Below, piece after piece: positions 44,583 through 53,723 of a stretch of DNA of 64,000 nucleotides. Positions within the stretch are counted from its first letter, which is position 1. Each line of letters opens with the position of its first letter. Below the pieces are notes generated by a model that was given only the letters and a program-made list of their open reading frames with translations, was not told the origin of the DNA and did not search any database. The position numbers and the translations under genes were made by a program. This DNA comes from Thermoguttaceae bacterium. GTDB lineage: Bacteria > Planctomycetota > Planctomycetia > Pirellulales > Thermoguttaceae. The stretch lies in assembly GCA_029975295.1 (NCBI GenBank), contig JARKPK010000086.1, positions 57,343 to 121,342 on the forward strand, read 5' to 3'.

Positions 44583-46505
44583 CTACCACATCTTCCAACG
44601 GCCCGAGTCGTCGCCCAGGGAGGCAAATGGCCCGACCCCTGGGCGATCTGTCTTGCGCGGCGTGCCGAAATAGTCGTGGTCAATCTTCAGGGCGGAGCCG
44701 TCCGGGTTCTCGAAGAGCGTGCCAGGAAGCTTCGCTTTGCCGAGCAATTCGGTGGTAACCCAAACGGTCTTCGCCTGGCGCGCCTCGGGCGGAATGCGGA
44801 CAACAAGGTAGGTGCCGTTGTCGTCTCGCACTACCGACGGGACCGCGGTGCTCTCCGGCAGCACGATCGGTCCTTCTTCGCGCGCGTAGGGCTGGGCCGC
44901 GCCGCAATACACGTTGCCTGCGGCCGAGACTGGGAAGTGACTGCCGTCGTACACCGATAGTCCCAAAACGACGCCGCGTTGCGGCTTGGCCGGCGTGGGT
45001 TGATTCGGATCGGCGGCCGGCGCCGCGCCGCCGAAGAAGATGTTGTTGTAGAATCGGTGATCGCCGCCTTCGATGTTGCTCAGGCCCGCCACGCGGGTCG
45101 AATGCGGTTCGTGGTAGGGAGTCGATCGCCGCAATTCCGGGCGAACGTCGAATCGTCCGGCGAAGATGTTGTGGACAAACGCCCCGCCTTGCGACCAATC
45201 GCGGACGTTCAACGGCGAGAGGAAGACATTGTTGTCCACGAGAAACGGGCCGTGATTCACTTCAACGAACAGATCATCCGTCGAGTTGTTGTACAGCAAA
45301 TTGCCGCTGATGCGGGTTCCCTGGGCCATCCAGTCCATCCATAGGCCGCGGCCGCAATCGTGGATCAGATTGCCGCGGATCAACACATCGATAGCCGCGT
45401 GCAGTTTGATGCCGCCCATCTCCGCTCCGGCGAACTGACGCTTGCGCCAGATGTTGTAGATGTGATTGCCGGTGATCGTGCTGAACACCGGGCCGAGGCT
45501 GCCGCAGATGCCCGTTTGTTCGCAGTCGAAAATCACATTGTTTCGCACGATATGCGAGCCGATATTCTCTCGCGACCAACCGGCGGCCAGCGCCCGCTGA
45601 ATCACTTCGTTGTAATGAATGGCGCCGTCTTTGCACGGATCGTTGCGCCAAACGTTGTGCCCAGTAGCCCGGTCCTTGCCCAGGGTGATGCCCGAGCATT
45701 TCGAGTCGCTGATCACGTTGTTTTCGATCACCCAGCCTTTGCTCCAATGGGTGCCGATCAATCCGATTTGTTCGGCCGTTGGGGCCGCCCATTGCGTGGC
45801 CGCATGGCACATTCGAAAACCGCGAACCGTAATAAAGTTGCATCCCGGCTTGTCGGGATAGAAGCAACTGTCGCGGACATTGATTTCAACGAGTTCTTTG
45901 TTCGGATCGCGATCGCGGAATTGGGCGTAGATATAGGTGTTCTGGTCGTCCACTTCGCAGAACCAAGTCCAAGTCGAGCCCTCGGCGTCGGCGGCGCCGG
46001 GCGTTTCGCGCGGATTGAGCACCCGCTCGATCAAGTGCGTTTCCCAAAGGCTCTTGCCGTTGAGATACACTTCGCCCGTATGGTGCGGACGACCGCGGTC
46101 GTCGAACCAGTCGCCGAATATGCGATCTTTGTACGGGTTGTACTTGCCGAAGAACGAATTGGGCAGCGTCAGCTTCCAGACGCCCGGCGCGAACGGCTTC
46201 CATTCGCGGGCCACTTCAGAACCCTTGATCACCACCTTTTCGCCCGCGGCGGCCTGATAGACAATCCGGCGATCGTCGCCCGTGCCTCCGCGCGGGGGAG
46301 TGACCCGTTCGCGATACTCGCCTCCGTGTACTGTGATGACGTCGCCCGGCTGTGCTACGTCGGCGGCTCGCTGAATCGTGCGGAAGGGCCGTTGCGCCGA
46401 ACCGTCGGCTCGGTCGTTGCCCGAAACCGCAACGTGATACTCGGCCCCCATTGCCGACGAGAGAGATAAGACGGCCAAAGCGACGAACGACGAACAGATG
46501 CGCAT
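44583..46505 (-). CDS. Exported right-handed parallel beta-helix protein
   Basis: A 640-residue protein with a signal peptide (about 1-20). A DUF1565-like start (YHVAVSGNDRADGSAQRPFRTIQRA) is followed by a parallel beta-helix with repeating N-x-I/V rungs over about 220-470, e.g. GWVIENNVISDSKCSG and VIRGNLIHDCGRGLW. Such proteins usually bind or cleave acidic polysaccharides such as pectin or alginate, but no catalytic triplet is certain here. The C-terminal 100 residues form a different domain. ATG 46505 has AAGGGGAT upstream. It may act with the convergent DUF1080 protein on the same polysaccharides. Confidence 0.88.
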   Translation of the reverse strand: MRICSSFVALAVLSLSSAMGAEYHVAVSGNDRADGSAQRPFRTIQRAADVAQPGDVITVHGGEYRERVTPPRGGTGDDRRIVYQAAAGEKVVIKGSEVAREWKPFAPGVWKLTLPNSFFGKYNPYKDRIFGDWFDDRGRPHHTGEVYLNGKSLWETHLIERVLNPRETPGAADAEGSTWTWFCEVDDQNTYIYAQFRDRDPNKELVEINVRDSCFYPDKPGCNFITVRGFRMCHAATQWAAPTAEQIGLIGTHWSKGWVIENNVISDSKCSGITLGKDRATGHNVWRNDPCKDGAIHYNEVIQRALAAGWSRENIGSHIVRNNVIFDCEQTGICGSLGPVFSTITGNHIYNIWRKRQFAGAEMGGIKLHAAIDVLIRGNLIHDCGRGLWMDWMAQGTRISGNLLYNNSTDDLFVEVNHGPFLVDNNVFLSPLNVRDWSQGGAFVHNIFAGRFDVRPELRRSTPYHEPHSTRVAGLSNIEGGDHRFYNNIFFGGAAPAADPNQPTPAKPQRGVVLGLSVYDGSHFPVSAAGNVYCGAAQPYAREEGPIVLPESTAVPSVVRDDNGTYLVVRIPPEARQAKTVWVTTELLGKAKLPGTLFENPDGSALKIDHDYFGTPRKTDRPGVGPFASLGDDSGRWKMW

Positions 46506-47262
46506 GGCGATCCCCTTTTTTGGTGAGCGATTCTCAACGGCGAGCGGGCCGGGTTCTCTGGCATGTTCAACGGAGAACCAACCGACGGCCCCCGCTTTCG
46601 GCAGACGCGGGCCGAAGGGCGGTCGGCCTGGCAGTATCTTCTGTCGGAGCGGTTGTAATTTGCCGCCGATCTGCCCGCAGGCCGACAACGGCGTGCGAAC
46701 AGGCTGCATTTTGGGGTGGCCCAGGCTCCGGGTCAAGCTGCGGCGACTACGGCCGGGGCGGTTGCGCTGGAGGCCCTCGACCACAACTTCTCGACGAGCA
46801 TCACAATGCTATCGCAACGGGTGGTAGGCCGCACGCCATAACGCAACCAGCGCTCTCCGACTAAGGCAGCGATGGAAATAGCCGGCTTGCCTTTGGGGCA
46901 TCGATGCTCGCTTCGTCATCGCGCCACCCCAGGGTGGGCCCGGTTTTAGCCTGGGAATGGGGGGAACAAGCATTGTTTTTCACTTATCCCGGACTTTTGA
47001 TGGGTATGTTCCGCAACGTCTTTCCCCGTAATGTGTTAGTAGTTGTTGCCTCAGTCGCCGTTCGATCTTCAGAATCTGCGCGCAGGCATCGGGGCTGAGG
47101 GGCTGAATCAAGCCACGGAGTCCGAAAGGCGATTCAAGCGGGCATCACACTCAATCGGCCACTTGACTGGGCTGGCGGTTGCTTTCGCTAGTGTTCGGAC
47201 CGAATCGGCTAATGGAAGTCCGGCTGTGGGCGCAACCGTCGTTGGGGCGCTCGGTTTTTCCC

Positions 47263-47292
47263 TTGACCGCGGTTCGGTGTTAGGGGTACGAT
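47263..47292 (+). promoter_or_regulatory. Possible promoter giving a long leader before the GT39-like gene
   Basis: TTGACC (47263-47268) and TACGAT (47287-47292) are 18 bases apart, matching five and four of six consensus bases. Transcription would start near 47299, leaving a leader of about 315 bases. Confidence 0.4.
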
Positions 47293-47460
47293 ACCGGCCG
47301 CAAGGTGTTGCTGTGCAACGGTTTTAGCCCAACCGCCCGGCGCCGCTGGTCGTCGGCCGAGGTGAGGTCGTATTCCGTTGCGCGACCAACCGGCTGTCGG
47401 GCAGGATGGCGACAGCGTGTTCGGTTGGTTCGAAAGAGGTGCGGCCGGGCAGTCTTCCAG

Positions 47461-47599
47461 AAAATGCTCCCGCCATGGTCTGAAGACCGGAAAAGAGATC
47501 GCTCGCATCTCTTGTCCGTACGGCGAGCATTTTGGCGAGAACGGGATCGATTGTTGTTGCTTAGTGTGGAAGCACCTAATAGGCGGCTGCCGTGCCGCC
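47461..47599 (+). promoter_or_regulatory. Possible structured 5' leader (three-way junction plus start-site hairpin)
   Basis: A 9-base helix AAAATGCTC (47461-47469)/GAGCATTTT (47525-47533) encloses two hairpins. One is GGTC-TGAA-GACC at 47477-47488. The other is AAGAGAT/ATCTCTT, 47493-47499 with 47507-47513. A perfect palindrome CCGTACGG (47516-47523) follows inside. Further on, GGCGGC (47582-47587) pairs with GCCGCC (47594-47599) 14 bases before the start codon. No known riboswitch class is recognised. Confidence 0.4.
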
Positions 47600-47613
47600 G
47601 CGTGTAAGATTCA

Positions 47614-48960
47614 ATGATGGATCGAGTGGCATGGAAGCAACTCGGACTCATTCTTCTTGTCGCGCTAGGGCTGCGCGCCGGCGCTGCCATTGCTTGGCAG
47701 CAACGTCTTAAGGGGGATTTCGGTTTTCCCGATACCGAGAGCTACTGGCAACTTGCCCAGCGGTTGGCAGCAGGCGAGCGATACGTGTTTCAGCCGGCCG
47801 ATCAACCGGTTGAGTATCGCGTTTTTCGCACGCCCGGCTATCCGGCCGCCCTGGCGCCGATCTTCTGGTTTTGGCAAGGCGACGCTGCGGTGTGGGCGGC
47901 GCGATTCCAGTCCGTCGCGTTGAGCGTGGCAACAGTGGCGTTGGTCGGGCTGATCGCTTGGCAGTTGTGCGGTTGGCCGACCGGGCGGTCAGCCGCGCTC
48001 ATCGCTGCATTTTATCCCGAGGCGATTGCCGCCGGCGCGTTCATCCTCAGCGAATCGCTTTTCTGCCCATTGATGCTGGCGCAACTGCTTTTTTGGCTTC
48101 GGGCCGAACAGAGCCCAAGCAGCCGGGGCATGGCCACTTCGGCCGCTGCCGCCGGGGTGTGTGGCGGCCTGGCTGTGCTGTCTCGGCCAAGCTGGCTGCT
48201 CTTCGTGCCGATGGTCGGTGTGGGGCTGCTCATTGGCTTGGCATGGCCATGGGCGCGGCGCCGCGAAGACAGATCAGGGGAACAACTGTCGAAACGGCTG
48301 TTCGTTGTTCTTGTCGTGTTCGGAACGAGCCTTCTGACCTTAACACCGTGGTGGTGGCGGAATGCGCGAGTGGCCGGCTGTTTCGTTCCGACCAGTTTGC
48401 AGATCGGCGCAAGTTTGTACGACGGTTTGAACCCGGCGGCGGACGGCAGCAGCAACATGGCGTTCACTCGGCAATTCATCGATAGGCAGTTGGCTGCCGA
48501 AGGTGATGTTCCGCTCACCGCGGCGCAACGCGAGGTCGAGTTGGATCGGCAGATGCGGGACGCCGCGATCGATTGGCTGCGCGCTCACCCCTGGCAGGCA
48601 ATCTGCTTGTCGGGGCGGAAGCTGTTGCGGATGTGGTTGCCCGGGCCGAACGACGCCGCCTTGGCCTCCGGCACGGTGCGGTGGGGCGTGGCGCTGACTT
48701 ACCTGCCGGTCCTGCTGTTGGCCGCGTACGGCCTTTGGCGCGGACAGTGGGGGAAGTGGCCGCTCGCGTTGCTGTGGTTGCCGGCGGTCTATTTTACCGG
48801 CTTGCACGTGGTGTTCGTCGCGTCGATTCGTTATCGATTGCCGGCGATGCTGTGCCTGATTGTGCTGGCGGCCGATGGCTCAATGCAACTTTGGGCCCGA
48901 TGGACCGGTCGCACAGCCAGCGAGGCCGTTGCCTTGAAAAGACGGGAAGGAGGGGCCTGA
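47614..48960 (+). CDS. GT39/ArnT-like membrane glycosyltransferase
   Basis: The 448-residue protein has about ten membrane helices. A loop after the first helix contains PDTESYWQLAQRL, placed like the acidic motif (D-x-D/E) that binds the polyprenyl-phosphate sugar donor in GT-C enzymes. The FRTPGYP motif near 70-76 is typical of the GT39/PMT-like group. It probably transfers a sugar from a lipid carrier to an acceptor outside the membrane; the acceptor is unknown. The gene is translationally coupled to the AsmA-like gene (TGATG). No Shine-Dalgarno sequence is seen; two ATG codons open the frame. Confidence 0.82.
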   Translation: MMDRVAWKQLGLILLVALGLRAGAAIAWQQRLKGDFGFPDTESYWQLAQRLAAGERYVFQPADQPVEYRVFRTPGYPAALAPIFWFWQGDAAVWAARFQSVALSVATVALVGLIAWQLCGWPTGRSAALIAAFYPEAIAAGAFILSESLFCPLMLAQLLFWLRAEQSPSSRGMATSAAAAGVCGGLAVLSRPSWLLFVPMVGVGLLIGLAWPWARRREDRSGEQLSKRLFVVLVVFGTSLLTLTPWWWRNARVAGCFVPTSLQIGASLYDGLNPAADGSSNMAFTRQFIDRQLAAEGDVPLTAAQREVELDRQMRDAAIDWLRAHPWQAICLSGRKLLRMWLPGPNDAALASGTVRWGVALTYLPVLLLAAYGLWRGQWGKWPLALLWLPAVYFTGLHVVFVASIRYRLPAMLCLIVLAADGSMQLWARWTGRTASEAVALKRREGGA

Positions 48961-51900
48961 TGTCAACCGGCGCCGATACTTCCCGACTGCCCCCTGCGCG
49001 CCCGGTTGGCGTGGTCGATCAGGTGGTCGATTTTTGCTGGTACTGTTTCAAGTGGAGCCTGCTTTTCGGGCTTATCGCTGCGGCCGTCTGGATGCCTCAT
49101 TTGTGGCACGCGCTCGACGAGCAGATTCGCGCCGAGGCCTGCGCAATGCTCGCAGAGCAATACCCGCGATTGCGCCCCTCGGTTCGTTCTGCGCAATTGA
49201 TCGAAGGCGAGGCCATCGTATTGCACGATGTGACGTTGGCCATACCCAACGGTGAACAAGGCGACGAAGTGTTCGCTTGCGAGAAGATCATTCTCGCCTG
49301 TCCTACGAAGATCACCGAGCTGATCAAACAGCGGCCCGAGATCGTGCAAATCACGTTGCAGCGTCCGACACTGCGGTTGGCCCGCGGGGTTGATGGCCGT
49401 TGGAATGCGTCGGAGTTGCTTCCGTTGCCGCAGTTCCAGCGGCGTCCGGTGCCGCTTGTCGTCGAAGACGGCGAGATCGATGTTGTCGATCGCATGGGCC
49501 CCCGGCCGGCTCAATGGCACGTGCGCAACGTCCATGCGGTTGTTGATCCGATCGAGCCGGAGCCCAAACCAGCGTCTTTGTCGGCGGCCGACCCGGCGGC
49601 CGAATCGCGGCCGGATCGAGGGCAGTCGTCGGTCGCGGCCGCGGCGCCGGAAGGGGCCGCGGAATCGGCGGTCACGACGGCGAGAAGGGTTCAGGCGACG
49701 TTTTCGGGCGATCATCTCGGACGCGTGAGCATCGAAGGCGTTTTCGACGCGCGATCGCTTGCTTGCGAGTTCGCCGGACGAGCCGAGCAGCTTGTCTTGG
49801 GGCCCGAGTTATTGGCTTCGTTGCCGCATGGGCTTTGCGACAGCGATTCGCCGGCTGTGGGGTTGCGCGGGCGGACGGATGTCGATTTCGTTGTTGGTTA
49901 CGATCCGAATATCGAGCCGTCGGTGCGATATCAGTTGCAGGGGCGGCTCTCGGAGGGACGGTTTGAAGACTCGCGGCTGCCGCACCCGTTGAGCGAATTG
50001 CGAACCGTCTTCCGAATCGACAACTCGGGCGTTTTGCTCGACGAGTTAGTCGCCCGAAGCAATCAAGCCTATCTGCGTTTGAATTACCGGCAGAGCGGCT
50101 GGGGGGCGTCGGCCGTGAAGGAGGTGGACGCCGAGGTGCGGCAGTTGGAGCTCGACCGGCGGTTGCTCACCGTTCTGCCGCCCGAGTGGCAAGAGCATTG
50201 GTACAAATACCGGCCCTCGGGGGTGATTGACGCTCGGGCCCGATTGCGCTTCGACGGTGCGCGGTGGACTCCCGATTTGAGCGTGGAGTGCGTCAATGTG
50301 TCGTTCAGCCATTATCGCTTCCCGTATCGGTTAGACGATGGCCGCGGCACAATCACTTTGCGCGATGGAGTGATGCAGTTCAACCTGACTGCTTGCACTG
50401 GCCAGGAGAACGCGCGACTCAACGGCGAAATTCGGCACCCCGGGCCGGAGGCGGTTGGGTGGATGGAGGTTCGCGCGGAGAACGTGCCGATCGACGCCAA
50501 GCTCTTGGCCGCTGTTCCGCGAGAAACGCAGCCCGTCTTGCAGTCGTTGGGGGCTCGCGGATCGTTGGGCGTTTATGTTCGGCTGTGGCGCGACGAGCCC
50601 GACGGCATTCTGCACCGGCATGTGTCGCTCTCGGCGCAGCGATGTTCCGTGCTGTTCGACAAGTTCCCTTACCCCGTCCGCAACATCTCGGGGGTGTTGG
50701 AGATGTTCGACGACGAATGGACCTTCCGAAACCTCCAGGGGATGAACGACACGGGCCGAATCACCTGCCGGGGATTTGTCGCCCCGTCGATTCACGGCAA
50801 AGAACTGAAACTGGAGTTCATCGGCCGCGACATCCCCCTCGATCAAGAGCTGCGCGACGCCTTGCGCCCGGCCGAAAAGCAGGTGTGGATGGCCTTCCGT
50901 CCGCGAGGCGCAGTCGATCTGACGGCCGAAGTTCGCTACCTCACGGAAACGAAGCAGTTGAGCGTGACGGTTCGGGCCGAGCCGCAAGCCGAGACCGCGG
51001 CCATCGAACCCGTGCATTTTCCCTACCGGCTCGAGCGGCTTCGCGGTGTGTTGGAGTATCGCGACGGGCACGTGGTGTTGCACAACATCAAGGCCGAGCA
51101 CGGACTGGTTCGTCTCACCACCGGAGGCTGGCTGCACTTCGATCCCGACGGACGTTGGCGTTGCCGGCTGGAAGACCTGAGCGTGGACCGATTGCGCATC
51201 GACCGCGATCTGATCCCCGCGCTGCCCGAGCGGCTGAAACGCGCCTTGGTTGAGCTGCGCCCCACCGGCCCGATCAATATCCGCGGGATGTTCGAGCTGA
51301 GCAACACACTCGATCCGAACCATGCGCTCGAGTCGCAATGGGATGTGACCCTCGGGTTGCAGCAGTGCTCGTTCGAGTGCGGGCCGCGGGTGGAAAACAT
51401 CAACGGGACAATGAAGTTGATCGGGCGGTTCGATGGCCAAGCTGTGGCCAGCGTCGGGGCGTTGTCGCTCGATTCGTTGAGCTACCGCGACTTGCAGTTG
51501 ACCGAAGTGCATGGGCCGATCTTCTTCGATGAAAGCCAGGTCTTGTTCGGCGCTTGGGTGGCAAAGTACTTATCTACCCCCGAGGGCGAGAACCTGCGAA
51601 ACCGTCTGCTGGCCATTCGGCAACGCGACGGCCTTCCCGAAACGCCGATGGCGCGGGCTGCCGGGTCGGAAGGACTGCCGGCCGATGCGGCAGACTGGTT
51701 GCAGCGAGCCGGGCAGGTGCGTTCGCGGGTGTTTGGCGGCACGGCGAAGGGAGACGGCTGGATTGCCTTCGGCGCCGTCCCAAAGTATGGCTTTCATGCC
51801 GAGTTGGAAGGAGGCAGCCTGGCCCAGTGCGCGCAAGAAATGCTGCCCGGCAAACAAGACTTGCGCGGGGCAATGTATGCCGTGATCGACTTGCGCGGCC

Positions 51901-52448
51901 AGGGGCGAAGCACCAACCTGATGCAAGGTCGCGGTTCGGTGCAATTGCGCGACGCCGACATCTACGAACTGCCGTTGATGATCGCGTTGCTGAAGATTCT
52001 CAGCGTGCGGTTGCCGAACACGAAAGCGTTCAGCAGCAGCGACATCCGCTTTCGGATCGAGGGCGAGCATCTCTACTTCGATCAGCTCGATTTCAACGGC
52101 GACGCGGTCAGCCTGTTGGGCAAGGGCGAAATGGACTTGCAGCAGAATCTCCGGCTGACCTTCCATGCCATCTTGGGGCGAGGGGAGCTGAATATGCCCG
52201 TTGTCCGCGAAGTTTTCAGCGGGGCGGGCAAGCAGATCCTTTTGATCCATGTCGGCGGCACGCTGCAAAACCCGGAAATGCGCCGCGAAGCTTTGCCCGG
52301 GCTCAATCAGGCATTGCAGCAACTGCAAGAAGATCGAGAGGCTCAGCGGCGAGAACAGGGCGGCTCGACGGCGCGGATTCTCTCGAACGATCGCTCGGCG
52401 CGTCGCAATGCGAACGCCCCGTCGGGCAGCGGATCGGCATTGCGGTAG
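48960..52448 (+). CDS. Large AsmA-like membrane-anchored protein
   Basis: The 1162-residue product starts at ATG 48960, overlapping the previous stop (TGATG), with GGAAGGAGGGG just before. It has one N-terminal membrane helix (about 33-50) and then a long beta-rich part with repeating segments, such as FPYRLDDGRGTITLRDGVMQF and FPYRLERLRGVLEYRDGHVV, typical of AsmA/TamB/DUF3971 repeats. A last domain near 1000-1110 has GRGSVQLRDADIYELPLM and DQLDFNGDAVSLLGKGEMDL, matching the AsmA-like C-terminal domain. Such proteins are thought to form bridges carrying lipids between the inner and outer membranes. Coupling to a lipid-linked sugar transferase suggests envelope assembly. Confidence 0.87.
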   Translation: MSTGADTSRLPPARPVGVVDQVVDFCWYCFKWSLLFGLIAAAVWMPHLWHALDEQIRAEACAMLAEQYPRLRPSVRSAQLIEGEAIVLHDVTLAIPNGEQGDEVFACEKIILACPTKITELIKQRPEIVQITLQRPTLRLARGVDGRWNASELLPLPQFQRRPVPLVVEDGEIDVVDRMGPRPAQWHVRNVHAVVDPIEPEPKPASLSAADPAAESRPDRGQSSVAAAAPEGAAESAVTTARRVQATFSGDHLGRVSIEGVFDARSLACEFAGRAEQLVLGPELLASLPHGLCDSDSPAVGLRGRTDVDFVVGYDPNIEPSVRYQLQGRLSEGRFEDSRLPHPLSELRTVFRIDNSGVLLDELVARSNQAYLRLNYRQSGWGASAVKEVDAEVRQLELDRRLLTVLPPEWQEHWYKYRPSGVIDARARLRFDGARWTPDLSVECVNVSFSHYRFPYRLDDGRGTITLRDGVMQFNLTACTGQENARLNGEIRHPGPEAVGWMEVRAENVPIDAKLLAAVPRETQPVLQSLGARGSLGVYVRLWRDEPDGILHRHVSLSAQRCSVLFDKFPYPVRNISGVLEMFDDEWTFRNLQGMNDTGRITCRGFVAPSIHGKELKLEFIGRDIPLDQELRDALRPAEKQVWMAFRPRGAVDLTAEVRYLTETKQLSVTVRAEPQAETAAIEPVHFPYRLERLRGVLEYRDGHVVLHNIKAEHGLVRLTTGGWLHFDPDGRWRCRLEDLSVDRLRIDRDLIPALPERLKRALVELRPTGPINIRGMFELSNTLDPNHALESQWDVTLGLQQCSFECGPRVENINGTMKLIGRFDGQAVASVGALSLDSLSYRDLQLTEVHGPIFFDESQVLFGAWVAKYLSTPEGENLRNRLLAIRQRDGLPETPMARAAGSEGLPADAADWLQRAGQVRSRVFGGTAKGDGWIAFGAVPKYGFHAELEGGSLAQCAQEMLPGKQDLRGAMYAVIDLRGQGRSTNLMQGRGSVQLRDADIYELPLMIALLKILSVRLPNTKAFSSSDIRFRIEGEHLYFDQLDFNGDAVSLLGKGEMDLQQNLRLTFHAILGRGELNMPVVREVFSGAGKQILLIHVGGTLQNPEMRREALPGLNQALQQLQEDREAQRREQGGSTARILSNDRSARRNANAPSGSGSALR

Positions 52449-52569
52449 GCAAGTGCCGCAAATCGCCAACCGCCGGGCGGAAAAGACTGTTGTACCCCCG
52501 AGGCGTCTTTCAGGGCGGCCGCGCCGGATTTGTCCGTGGCGAAACACGGCGCCTCGTCGCGCCCACTGA

Positions 52570-53097
52570 TCACAGCTTGATCAACGAAACGGCCACGTGG
52601 AGCAAGCGATCGGTCAGCAGCAAGGCATCGGCGTTGCTGTGCTCGAACGTGGCGCAGGCGTATTCAATCCCCTTGGCATAGGCGATCTGGTATCGATGGC
52701 CGACGATGACCGAGGGAACCGTTACGTGCTTGAAGGCCCATCGTGTGCCCACCAGTGTGCGTTTGATTCCTCCGGAGATGATGTTGGTCATTTCCCCAAC
52801 GCCATCGACCACCTGAGGCGAAAGCCGTTCGAAGCGGTCTTGCAGCAATCCGCCGACCGCGCTGCACGCCACGGTTTCCGACATGTTGACCGTGACGAAG
52901 CCGGAAACGTCGCCATGTAGGCCGATCATGCCGGTCACCGAGCCGAAATCGTGGCAGGGAACAGCGGCAATGCCGACGCAACGGGCTTTGGCGTCGCACA
53001 TGTTCAAACAATCGACCGTGGCGCTGAGAATGGCCCGGACAATCAATTCATCGGCGACTTGGACAGTTGTGGAGGGGGATTCAACGGCCACGGACAT
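52570..53097 (-). CDS. CheX-like chemotaxis phosphatase family protein
   Basis: A 175-residue CheC/CheX-type protein. E102 and N105 in GEMTNIISGG fit the conserved E-x2-N pair of the phosphatase site. The strand-helix pattern (GMIGLHGDVSGFVTVNMSE) is that of CheX. CheX proteins dephosphorylate response regulators. No chemotaxis gene (cheA, cheY, mcp) is near, so the target is unknown. It is convergent with the AsmA-like gene and divergent from the EamA gene. Confidence 0.85.
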   Translation of the reverse strand: MSVAVESPSTTVQVADELIVRAILSATVDCLNMCDAKARCVGIAAVPCHDFGSVTGMIGLHGDVSGFVTVNMSETVACSAVGGLLQDRFERLSPQVVDGVGEMTNIISGGIKRTLVGTRWAFKHVTVPSVIVGHRYQIAYAKGIEYACATFEHSNADALLLTDRLLHVAVSLIKL

Positions 53098-53723
53098 GGG
53101 GTGGTTCCTACGGCATCAGCCGGGGGGCGATCGGCTTCCATTATGCGGCCCGAAAAAGGCCGGCGAAATTTGAAAATTCCTGAACAAGTATTGCTTGCCG
53201 CTGCGGATCACAATAGGGATTCATGCCGCAAAACCGGCAAGAGCAGTGATCGTTGCCGCCGTATCACTGGCGCAATCGGAAAAACATGCCGCCCGGCACG
53301 GGCGAAACACGAGCGATAGAGCCTTCAAAAACCGTTTTGTCGGCCGCCGACATTTCAAGAACGGCCCGAAGCAGTCTCGCGTTTTGGCGAAGTCCCCCAT
53401 AAGAACCACGCCGAAGATGCACGATGCCCGTTGGAAGAGTTGCCCCCGGGTGGCGTTCCGGGACGAAATCCGGGACAATCTTGGCGTTTTCCGTCTCGGG
53501 ACGATTACGGGGGCGTCGGGGACATTCCTGATCGCCGGCATGCCGATTCGTTCACGGCTCGGGACGACTTCCACGGCAGCTACGAGTCCCGACCGCGAAA
53601 GTCGATCCTCGGCGGAATGCCGATGGAACGACCTCGCAATAGACCGCGCTGCATCGCCCGCGGCCGCTTTTGGTTCGCGTCACATCACAATCGATCGTTG
53701 CGCGTGAAAGGCCATGTGCGGCA
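53098..53723. other. Non-coding or weakly coding gap, 626 bases
   Basis: A rightward frame is open from 53320 to 53727 and would end in an ATGA overlap with the next gene, but it has only TTG starts and no similarity known to me. CGGGAC(G/A)A occurs four times, at 53459, 53471, 53497 and 53560. Status unclear. Confidence 0.4.

Larger units (their letters stand above)
46506..47613. other. Long divergent non-coding gap, about 1100 bases
   Basis: No protein gene is supported. Contents: CCCAGGCT at 46720-46727 and its inverse AGCCTGGG at 46948-46955 in otherwise similar CCACCC/GGGTGG-rich surroundings, a promoter candidate at 47263-47292, a possible three-way junction at 47461-47533, and a hairpin at 47582-47599 next to the glycosyltransferase start. 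Confidence 0.5.

Noticed and set aside
46720..46955. Inverted CCCAGGCT/AGCCTGGG pair, considered as ends of a miniature transposon
   Set aside because: The similarity is limited to 8 bases plus GC-rich surroundings, and no target duplication is visible.
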